From JBKPIY01 sp046730475 (GTDB lineage: Bacteria > Actinomycetota > Thermoleophilia > Solirubrobacterales > 70-9): a stretch of DNA of 52,817 nucleotides. The notes beneath the pieces are model-generated. The model had not been told where the DNA came from. It made no database searches and saw nothing but the letters and a program-made list of their open reading frames with translations. The translations under genes and the position numbers were made by a program. Positions 46,734-52,817 of the stretch are shown here, in pieces. The stretch lies in assembly GCA_046730475.1 (NCBI GenBank), contig JBKPIY010000018.1, positions 1-52,817 on the forward strand, in the 5' to 3' direction. Numbering within the stretch: the stretch's first letter is position 1; every line of letters begins with the position of its first letter.

Positions 46734-48107
46734 TCAGGCCGCTTGCCGCAGAGCCCGGCCCGCGCCGGCCTCCCTCACCGCTTCGGCCAGGGTGTCCGCG
46801 GAAGTGAGGTGCTCGATGGCCTCGTCGCCGGGACGCGGGCCGAGGACGGGGGCGAGGCCGAACTTGCGGGCCTCGGCGACGCGGCGGTCGGGGTGGGCGA
46901 CGTAGCGGAGCTCGCCGGTGAGCCCGAGCTCCCCGAAGCAGGCGAGCGGGCCGTTTCCGGCCCGGAGGGGGCGGTTCGAGTGGGCCGAGGCGATCGCGAG
47001 GGCGATCGCGAGGTCGGCGCCGGGCTCATCGACGCGAACGCCGCCGGCGACGTTCACGAACACGTCCGCCGAGGCGAGCGGCATCCTCCCGTGGCGGGTG
47101 AGGACCGCGATCACCAACGCCAGCCGGTTGCGGTCCACCCCGGTGGCGGTGCGGCGCGGCAGCTCCATCTGGGTCGGCGCCACCAGGGCCTGGACCTCGA
47201 CGAGGAGCGGCCGGGTCCCCTCCATCGAGCAGAGGACCACCGAGCCGGCCGCCGAGCGGGCCTCGCCGACGAACTGGGCGGAGGGGTCGGCGACCTCGAC
47301 CAGCCCACCCGACCGCATCTCGAACACCCCCACCTCGCTGGTGGCGCCGAAGCGGTTCTTCAGCGCCCTGACGGTCCGGAGGGTGCGCTCGCGCTCGCCC
47401 TCGAAGTGAAGAACGCAGTCGACCAGGTGCTCGAGCGTCCGGGGACCGGCCAACGAGCCCTCCTTGGTGACGTGGCCGATCAGGAGCATGGTGACGTCGA
47501 GGCGCTTGGCGGCCTCCATCAGGGCGCCGGTCGCGTCCCGCACCGCCGCAACGCTCCCGGGCGATCCCTCGCCGGGGGCGAGGGTCTGAACGGAGTCGAT
47601 CGCGCAAACCGAGGGGCGCTCGGCCTCCACCGCCGCGATCACCGGGTCGAGGGATTGCTCCGCCAGCACCGGGACCTCGAGGGCGCCCTCCCCGAGCCGC
47701 TCGGCGCGCCGGCGGATCTGAGAGGCCGATTCCTCGCCGGACACGTAGAGGGTCTTCTCCCCCGCAGCGCCCAGGTTGGCAAGGGCCATTGCCGCCAGGG
47801 TCGACTTGCCGATCCCCGGCGAGCCGCCAAGGAGGACCAGCGACCCCGGGACGAGGCCGCCCCCGAGCACCCGGTCGAGCTCGGCGATCCCGGTCTCGAG
47901 CCGGGCGGAGCGCTCTGCCCGGACCTCGCGAAGCCGGATCGGCTTCGGCGCCGGCGCCCCCGATCCGCCCGCGACCCCGGCCGCGCGTGGCGCGGGCATC
48001 ACTCGCTCGAGGGTGTTCCAGGCGCCGCACCCCGGGCACCGGCCGGTCCAGGCCAAGGCGCGGTGCCCGCAGGCGGTGCACTCGAATCGCGGGCTCGATC
48101 GCGCCAT
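46734..48107 (-). CDS. radA: DNA repair protein RadA
   Basis: A RecA-like branch-migration helicase. The order is an N-terminal C4 zinc finger (ECTACGH and GRCPGCGAW; Cys10, 13, 24, 27), Walker A LLGGSPGIGKST (92-103), a Walker B AIDSVQT, the RadA-specific KNRFG motif in RALKNRFGATSEVG, and a C-terminal Lon-protease-like domain (VFVNVAGGVRVDEPGADLAIALAIASA). It has 457 residues, the norm. ATG 48107 has TAGCCT exactly 6 nt upstream and no ribosome site, so the mRNA is probably leaderless. It is followed by disA, which RadA restrains in Bacillus. Confidence 0.96.
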   Translation of the reverse strand: MARSSPRFECTACGHRALAWTGRCPGCGAWNTLERVMPAPRAAGVAGGSGAPAPKPIRLREVRAERSARLETGIAELDRVLGGGLVPGSLVLLGGSPGIGKSTLAAMALANLGAAGEKTLYVSGEESASQIRRRAERLGEGALEVPVLAEQSLDPVIAAVEAERPSVCAIDSVQTLAPGEGSPGSVAAVRDATGALMEAAKRLDVTMLLIGHVTKEGSLAGPRTLEHLVDCVLHFEGERERTLRTVRALKNRFGATSEVGVFEMRSGGLVEVADPSAQFVGEARSAAGSVVLCSMEGTRPLLVEVQALVAPTQMELPRRTATGVDRNRLALVIAVLTRHGRMPLASADVFVNVAGGVRVDEPGADLAIALAIASAHSNRPLRAGNGPLACFGELGLTGELRYVAHPDRRVAEARKFGLAPVLGPRPGDEAIEHLTSADTLAEAVREAGAGRALRQAA

Positions 48108-48113
48108 CCACCC

Positions 48114-48119
48114 AGGCTA
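48114..48119 (-). promoter_or_regulatory. -10 box 6 nt before radA ATG
   Basis: TAGCCT, 6 nt, then ATG 48107; likely the head promoter of radA-disA-carD. Confidence 0.55.
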
Positions 48120-48168
48120 AGCGTCGGACCCGACGCCTCCTCCCCCACCCCCAGGACCGGCGAGCCGA

Positions 48169-48609
48169 TCAGCCCGGGTTGCTGGGGAAGGGGGCGCCGG
48201 CGAAGAACGCGAACCAGATGAAGAACGCGATCAGGGAGACGATCGCGGTGGTGACGAACAGGCGCTCGATCGGATCGCTCTGGCGCTCGCCGGGCCGGTA
48301 GCGGCTGTCGCGCATGCTCCGATTCCAGGCCGCCCTCCGGTACTGCTGGACCTCTTGCCGGCCCGCCCCGGTCCTGGCGCGAATCCAGGAGGCGAGCAGC
48401 AATAGCCCCCAATAGCTGACCAGGATCCCGGTGCCGATGAACGCGGCCACCGACAGGCTCACCGCGCCGGGCTTCCCGTAGAGATGGGAGGCGACGTAGA
48501 TCCAGAACAGCGGCACCCCGAACCCGATCACGAGCGCCCCGATCAGGATGAAGGCGGTCGAACCGGTGCCGACGAGTGCCCTCCTGATCGCGTTGATGAC
48601 TGCGCTCAT
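48169..48609 (-). CDS. Multi-pass membrane protein, 146 residues
   Basis: Three hydrophobic segments are seen: TAFILIGALVIGFGVPLFWIY, AAFIGTGILVSYWGLLLLAS and the C-terminal FVTTAIVSLIAFFIWFAFF. A basic cytosolic loop (RYRPGERQSDPIERL) precedes the last helix. ATG 48609 overlaps the TGA of the aldo/keto reductase gene (ATGA), so the two are coupled. I do not recognise the family. Small membrane proteins of this layout, located next to radA, occur in related genomes as far as I recall, without known function. Confidence 0.7.
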   Translation of the reverse strand: MSAVINAIRRALVGTGSTAFILIGALVIGFGVPLFWIYVASHLYGKPGAVSLSVAAFIGTGILVSYWGLLLLASWIRARTGAGRQEVQQYRRAAWNRSMRDSRYRPGERQSDPIERLFVTTAIVSLIAFFIWFAFFAGAPFPSNPG

Positions 48610-49787
48610 CCTTCGCTCCCCGGCGACTCTCCGGTCGCCCCGGTCTCGAGGGTAGCGGCTGCGCCTTCGGTCAGATCGCGGGCGGGATCGATGCCCCAGC
48701 GCCGGGCCGCTTCGGTGAGCTCCGCGGTGAGGGCCCACCGATCAGGGCGCTCTTCGCCCTCGTGGTCGGGGCTCGCGCCCTTCAGCGCCATGCACCCGGC
48801 GTTGTCGCCGATCGCGCGGATCGCCGCCAGGTTGGCCGGATCAAGCCGTTGCTCGCCGGGCAGGGAGGCGAGCTCGTCCCGCTTGTCCTCGATCGGGCGC
48901 GCCCCCGGCCCCGCCTCCTGGATCAGAGTGGGCACGACGCACTCGACCGCCTCGTGGGCGAGGTTCCACTGGCAGGCGGCGTGCATCGGGGTAAGCTCCG
49001 CCGCCTGGGCGATCGGGCGGATGCGGTCGAGCTTCACCCGGCCAGCGTCGATCCAGCCGGCGGGCCGGAAGGCGCGGTGATCGCCAGGCGGCAGCTCGGC
49101 GCCGGGCAACAGATCGTCCCAGAAGATGCCGCCGTAGTCGACCACCCGGGTGATCACCCGGACCCCGTGCCGCGCGGCGGCGTCCAGGCATAGCTCGCCC
49201 GGCCAGGGCTCGAGCGGGTTGAGGATGATCATCGCCCAGTCGAGCCGATCGCCGAAGCGCTCGAAGCACGAGATCAGATCGACGGTGAAACCGTTGGCGG
49301 GCCCAGGCGCAATCCCGATCCGGTCGGCGATCCCCTCCTCGCGGAGAGCCGCCATCGCGTCCCAGACCGCCTCGCTCTCGTAGCCGGTCCGGTCGGGGTT
49401 GTGAAGGAGGAGCACGTCGAAGCGCTCGGCGCCGATCCGACCGAGGCTGCGCTCTCCCGCCATTCGGAGGTAGTCGGCGTATCCGCCCGGTCCCCGCAGA
49501 CGGGCGTCGGTGAACCTGGGGAACCCGCGGGGGCCGTCGCGCTCGCCCTCGTAGAAGTCGTGGCCGACGGCGCCCACCAGCGAGTAGGTCTCGCGCGGCA
49601 CGCCCTCGAGCGCCCGACCGAGCAGGGAGTCCGCCTCGCCCTCGCCGTAGACGTCCGCCGTGAGGACGGTGTCGATGGCGTCCGGGCGCAGGAGCGCGAC
49701 CAGGCGGTCCTCGGCGATCGCCTCGCCGAAGCGCATGAACCGGCCCCCGCTCCAGGTGCCGATCGCGGTTCGCCCGGGGTCCTTCAC
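48606..49787 (-). CDS. Aldo/keto reductase family protein
   Basis: A TIM-barrel oxidoreductase of the AKR superfamily. Barrel strands and loops are recognisable in DAIDTVLTADVYGEGEADSLLG split at Tyr (the catalytic Asp-Tyr region), DVLLLHNPDRTGY, ALREEGIADRIGIAPG and VECVVPTLIQEAG. GTG 49787 is the likely start, 7 nt after TAGCTT, because the longer frame upstream would cross the divergent pepF promoter. The last 100 residues are longer than usual and acidic. Cofactor is probably NADPH by family; the substrate is unknown. It is coupled to the downstream membrane protein. Confidence 0.82.
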   Translation of the reverse strand: MKDPGRTAIGTWSGGRFMRFGEAIAEDRLVALLRPDAIDTVLTADVYGEGEADSLLGRALEGVPRETYSLVGAVGHDFYEGERDGPRGFPRFTDARLRGPGGYADYLRMAGERSLGRIGAERFDVLLLHNPDRTGYESEAVWDAMAALREEGIADRIGIAPGPANGFTVDLISCFERFGDRLDWAMIILNPLEPWPGELCLDAAARHGVRVITRVVDYGGIFWDDLLPGAELPPGDHRAFRPAGWIDAGRVKLDRIRPIAQAAELTPMHAACQWNLAHEAVECVVPTLIQEAGPGARPIEDKRDELASLPGEQRLDPANLAAIRAIGDNAGCMALKGASPDHEGEERPDRWALTAELTEAARRWGIDPARDLTEGAAATLETGATGESPGSEG

Positions 49788-49810
49788 GAAGAAGAAGCTA
49801 ACCGAGTGGG

Positions 49811-49816
49811 TACGGT
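49811..49816 (+). promoter_or_regulatory. -10 box 6 nt before pepF ATG
   Basis: TACGGT, 6 nt, then ATG 49823. Only 35 nt separate this ATG from the divergent reductase GTG, so both messages must be nearly leaderless. Confidence 0.5.
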
Positions 49817-49822
49817 GGGTCC

Positions 49823-51625
49823 ATGTCGACTTTGGAAGAGGTGCGCTGGGACCTCGCTCCGCTGCTCGATGGCGCGCGCTCGAACGGCGACAACGAGGTC
49901 GCCGTCTCGGCACTGCTGGACGACGCAGAGCGCCTGGCCGGGGAGTTCGCCGGACGCTACGAGGGCCAGGTGGGCGCGCTCGACGGCCCCGGCCTACGGG
50001 AGGCGATGGAGCGGCTCGCGGAGATCTCCGACCTCGCGGGGCGCGCCGCCAGCTACGCCCAGCTTCGGTTCTCCGCCGATACGGCCGACCCTTCGATCGG
50101 CGCGATGATGCAGAGCGTCCGCGAGCGCGGCGCCCGGATCAACACTCGCCTCCTCTTCTTCGAGCTCGAGTGGGTCGAGATCGACGACGAGCGGGCCGAG
50201 GAGCTGCTCGCCGCGGAGGGAATGGAATTCTGCCGCCATCACCTGAGGATGGAGCGCCGCTACCGCGACCACCTGCTGTCGAAGCCCGAGGAGCGGATCT
50301 CGACCGAGTTGTCGGTCACCGGAGCCGGCGCCTGGAGCAGGCTCTTCGACGAGCTCACCTCGGCGATCCGGGTGGAGCTCGACGGCGCCGAGCCGGCCCC
50401 GCTCGACGTCGCCCTCTCGAAGCTGTACGACCCCGACCGCGACGTCCGCCGCTCCACAGCCGGGGCGGTCACCGCGGCGCTCGAGCCGGGCCTGAGGACC
50501 CGCGCCTACATCCTCAACACCCTGCTCCAGGACAAGTCGATCAAGGACCGGCTGCGCTCCTACCCTCACTGGCTCGCCTCGCGGAACCTCTCCAACGAGG
50601 CCTCGGATCAGTCGGTCAAGGCGCTGGTGGAGGCGGTTAAGGGACGGTACGAGCTGGCCCGAAGCTGGTACCGCACGAAGGCGAGGCTGCTTGGGATCGA
50701 GCGGCTCGCCGACTACGATCGGATGGCGGCGATCTCCGCCGCCGACGAGGAGATCCCGTGGGAGCGCGGCCGCCAGATCGTCAGCGAGTCCTTCGCCTCC
50801 TTCTCCGCGCGAGCCGCCGAGGTCGTCGAGCGCTTCTTCGCCGATCGGTGGATCGACGCCCCGCCCGACCCCTCCAAGCGCGGCGGCGCCTTCAGCGCCT
50901 CGACCGTGCCCTCGGTCCATCCCTACGTGATGCTCAACTACACCAACCGGCGCCGCGACGTGCTCACCCTCGCCCACGAGCTCGGCCACGGCCTCCATCA
51001 GACCCTGGCCCGAGAGCAGGGCATCTTCCACCAGGACACCCCGCTGACGGTGGCCGAGACCGCCTCCGTGTTCGCGGAGGAGATCGTGTTCGGGCGGCTG
51101 CTCGAGCAGACCACGGAGCCGCGCTCCCGGCTTGGGCTGCTGGGCGAGGCCGTCGAGGGTCAGATCGCGACCGTCTTCCGCCAGATCGCGATGAACCAGT
51201 TCGAGGACCGGGTCCACACCACGCGCCGGGAGGAGGGAGAGCTGTCGGTCGAGCGCCTCGGCGAGCTCTGGGGCGAGACCCAGGAGGAGCTGCTCGGCGA
51301 CTCGGTCGAGATCACCGACGGCTACCGCTCCTGGTGGTCCTATGTGCCCCACTTCATCGCCGCCCCGGGCTACGTCTACGCATACGCCTATGGCCAGCTG
51401 CTGGCGCTGTCGGTCTACCGGCTCTACACCGAGCGCGGCGAGGAGATGGTCCCCTCGTATCTCGAGATGCTCTCCGCCGGCGGCTCGCGCTCGCCCGAGG
51501 AGCTCGGTGCGATCGTCGGCGTCGATCTCACCGACCCCGGCTTCTGGGATTCCGGGCTGGACCTTGTCGGCGAGCAGATCGAGGAGGCGAACGAGGCCGC
51601 CGACGCGGTCCTGGCGTCCGCCTAG
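49823..51625 (+). CDS. pepF: M3-family oligoendopeptidase F
   Basis: A cytoplasmic zinc peptidase degrading medium-length oligopeptides. The 600-residue chain is the usual length. The catalytic motif is TLAHELGHGLHQTLA (His385, Glu386, His389), with the third ligand Glu in VAETASVFAEE about 26 residues on. HPYVMLNYTNRRRDVL just before and GYRSWWSYVPHFIAAPGYVYAYAYGQLLAL near the end (Tyr and His at the substrate site) are characteristic of PepF. The N-terminal half is the helical channel-forming part. ATG 49823 is preceded by a leaderless-type box. It stands alone on its strand. Confidence 0.94.
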   Translation: MSTLEEVRWDLAPLLDGARSNGDNEVAVSALLDDAERLAGEFAGRYEGQVGALDGPGLREAMERLAEISDLAGRAASYAQLRFSADTADPSIGAMMQSVRERGARINTRLLFFELEWVEIDDERAEELLAAEGMEFCRHHLRMERRYRDHLLSKPEERISTELSVTGAGAWSRLFDELTSAIRVELDGAEPAPLDVALSKLYDPDRDVRRSTAGAVTAALEPGLRTRAYILNTLLQDKSIKDRLRSYPHWLASRNLSNEASDQSVKALVEAVKGRYELARSWYRTKARLLGIERLADYDRMAAISAADEEIPWERGRQIVSESFASFSARAAEVVERFFADRWIDAPPDPSKRGGAFSASTVPSVHPYVMLNYTNRRRDVLTLAHELGHGLHQTLAREQGIFHQDTPLTVAETASVFAEEIVFGRLLEQTTEPRSRLGLLGEAVEGQIATVFRQIAMNQFEDRVHTTRREEGELSVERLGELWGETQEELLGDSVEITDGYRSWWSYVPHFIAAPGYVYAYAYGQLLALSVYRLYTERGEEMVPSYLEMLSAGGSRSPEELGAIVGVDLTDPGFWDSGLDLVGEQIEEANEAADAVLASA

Positions 51626-51638
51626 CTCCGGGCGCGGC

Positions 51639-52727
51639 CTACTTGGCGGCCGCGGGCTGCGGCTGGGGCGCGACGTCCGGCTTCCGGGCCGTGGCCTCCT
51701 CTGCCCGAACCGGGCCGAGGGCGAGGCTGAGGGCGGCGGTCCCCAAGCCGGTGCCGAGCATGAACGCCCAGCCGTGGCGAAGGGCCCCGAGGAGCGCGTC
51801 GGGAGCCGGATCAGCGAGGAGGGCGACGAGGACGGCGACGCCGATCGCCGCCCCGAGCTGGCGCGCGCCGAGCGCGGCGATCGGACGCTGGCCGATCCGC
51901 CCGCCGAGTCGGCCGGAGGGTGCCGCGAAGAGCGCCGCCGTCAGCGGCCCCGGCGAGAGCGCGACCCCGGCGTGCAGGATCGAGTAATCCCACACCTGGG
52001 TCAGATAGAGGACGCCGGCGAGCAGCATCGCGCCGAACCCCGCGAAGAAGATCATCGCGGCGAGGTTGGCGAGGGCGAAGTTGCGGACCCGCAGCATCGA
52101 GGGCTCGATCACCGGGGCGGGGTGCCGGGCCGAGCGCGCGGCGAACCAGACGACGAGCGCGGCCGCGGCGGCGAAGCCGCCGACGATCCGGGGATCGCCC
52201 CAGCCCCAGTCGGGGCCCTTGACGATGGCCCCCGTGAGCAGGCCGATTCCGGCGACGAGCTGGAGGGCGCCGACGCCGTCCGGCCGCGGGGCTCCGGCTG
52301 GCTCGCGAACCTCGGCCAGCGACCGCGCCGCAAGGAGGGCGGTGATCAGCCCGATGGGGACGTTGACGATGAAGATCCAGCGCCAGCTGAGCTCGACCAG
52401 GACCCCCCCTCCCCGTCGGCGGTCGGTGGCGGTCGTCCAGGCCGCCGGGGGCGCCGCCGCCGAGGCCGCCGAGGCCGCCGTGAAGGTCAGCAGGCCGGCG
52501 ATGAAGACGCGCTTTCGTCCGATCCGGTCGGCGAACCGCCCAGCGGGGACGAGCAGGGCCGCAAACACGATCGCATAGGCGTCCAGGACCCAGGAGAGGT
52601 CGGACAGGGAGGCGCCGGGGAAGTCCTGGCCGATCGCCGGGAAGGCGATGTTGACGATGAACAGATCGAGGCTGGCCATGAACAGCCCGACCGAAGTGAG
52701 GGTGAAGATCCGCCAGCGCTGCTCCAT
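51639..52727 (-). CDS. MFS exporter (DHA2/EmrB-QacA type), apparently shortened by two internal deletions
   Basis: The N-terminus (FMASLDLFIVNIAFPAIGQDF and the PAGRFADRIGRKRVF motif A) and VELSWRWIFIVNVPIG are classic 14-helix drug:H+ antiporter features. The chain has only 362 residues instead of about 470-500. Motif A is followed after about 20 residues by an odd AAPPAAWTTATDRRRGG and then directly by the VELSWRW segment, so the two or three helices with motif C are missing. A second gap lies at GQRPIAALGA/RQLGAAIGVAVL, where two helices are expected. Both joins keep frame. GGGAGG 7 nt before ATG 52727 is the ribosome site. Two operators lie upstream. Confidence 0.8.
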   Translation of the reverse strand: MEQRWRIFTLTSVGLFMASLDLFIVNIAFPAIGQDFPGASLSDLSWVLDAYAIVFAALLVPAGRFADRIGRKRVFIAGLLTFTAASAASAAAPPAAWTTATDRRRGGGVLVELSWRWIFIVNVPIGLITALLAARSLAEVREPAGAPRPDGVGALQLVAGIGLLTGAIVKGPDWGWGDPRIVGGFAAAAALVVWFAARSARHPAPVIEPSMLRVRNFALANLAAMIFFAGFGAMLLAGVLYLTQVWDYSILHAGVALSPGPLTAALFAAPSGRLGGRIGQRPIAALGARQLGAAIGVAVLVALLADPAPDALLGALRHGWAFMLGTGLGTAALSLALGPVRAEEATARKPDVAPQPQPAAAK

Positions 52728-52745
52728 CTCGACGCCTCCCAGTGG

Positions 52746-52760
52746 CTTGCTAATTGCAAG
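52746..52760. promoter_or_regulatory. Operator 2 of the MFS exporter gene
   Basis: CTTGCTAATTGCAAG: arms CTTGC/GCAAG around five bases. It lies between the predicted -10 and the ribosome site. Same arms and spacing as operator 1, with centres 34 nt apart. Confidence 0.6.
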
Positions 52761-52762
52761 TC

Positions 52763-52793
52763 ACATTACCAAAAGCTCACTTGCAAATAGCAA
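52763..52793 (-). promoter_or_regulatory. Predicted MFS exporter promoter
   Basis: On the minus strand TTGCTA (52788-52793) and TAATGT (52763-52768) form a -35/-10 pair with a 19-nt spacer, the same spacing as in the predicted thiolase promoter. The -35 lies within operator 1. Confidence 0.4.
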
Positions 52794-52798
52794 GTGAG
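52776..52798. promoter_or_regulatory. Operator 1 of the MFS exporter gene
   Basis: CTCACTTGC, centre AAATA, GCAAGTGAG: perfect 9-nt arms. With operator 2 it marks binding of a dimeric repressor, probably TetR- or MarR-family. A divergent regulator gene would be expected just beyond the window. Confidence 0.7.
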
Positions 52799-52817
52799 TG
52801 CGGCTACACTCACACAG

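Overview
The window is very GC-rich, gene-dense bacterial DNA. Gene content and order point to an actinobacterium, most likely of the Thermoleophilia/Solirubrobacterales type; this is inferred, not proven. The evidence is the radA-disA-carD-ispD-ispF-cysS-rlmB order, an F420-type luciferase-like oxidoreductase, many TANNNT -10 boxes exactly 6 nt before start codons (leaderless mRNAs), and a SigH-like sigma factor. The first 50 bases are not biological: they are an Illumina Nextera i7 adapter, so the left edge is an artificial contig end and the first gene is cut there.

Left part (51-13534): a truncated Pro/Gly-rich membrane protein, an M23 peptidase with a coiled coil, and beta-oxidation genes (acyl-CoA dehydrogenase, thiolase, 3-hydroxyacyl-CoA dehydrogenase). 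The dehydrogenase and thiolase genes have near-identical 16-nt inverted repeats upstream and so probably share a repressor. Between them lie a CWB2-type wall protein, a frameshifted metallo-beta-lactamase-fold hydrolase, an HExxH protein, an F420-type oxidoreductase and an AlkA-like glycosylase; an M28 peptidase lipoprotein follows.

Middle part (13674-26744): a CNNM/CorC membrane protein, a secreted TAP-like hydrolase, pterin carbinolamine dehydratase, a cobalamin-binding-type protein, an SRPBCC protein with a long Glu-Pro linker, a rhomboid protease with a zinc-finger N-terminus, an ECF sigma factor with a small membrane partner, a PlsC-GpsA fusion, an iron-type alcohol dehydrogenase, tRNA-Thr(TGT), a secreted metalloprotease and SigH.

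Right part (26061-48609): the minus strand carries radA, disA, carD, ispD, ispF, cysS, rlmB and sigH in the relative order of the Bacillus subtilis radA-sigH segment. Blocks inserted into it are a seven-gene Mrp/Mnh-type cation antiporter operon (plus strand, no large MrpA), a PHP phosphatase, an acyl-CoA synthetase, a lipid-type cluster (SCP2-hydrolase, acyltransferase, SRPBCC), and a divergent carbamate kinase / cPGS-like P-loop pair. The end (48606-52727) has an aldo/keto reductase, oligoendopeptidase F, and an MFS exporter that looks internally shortened and sits behind two inverted-repeat operators.

The most unusual features are a five-copy short palindromic element whose leading TAG is the stop codon of the preceding gene in four copies, a CarD gene that appears to start with ATT, the PlsC-GpsA fusion, the MrpA-less antiporter, widespread leaderless promoters, and single-base-deletion frameshifts in two genes.
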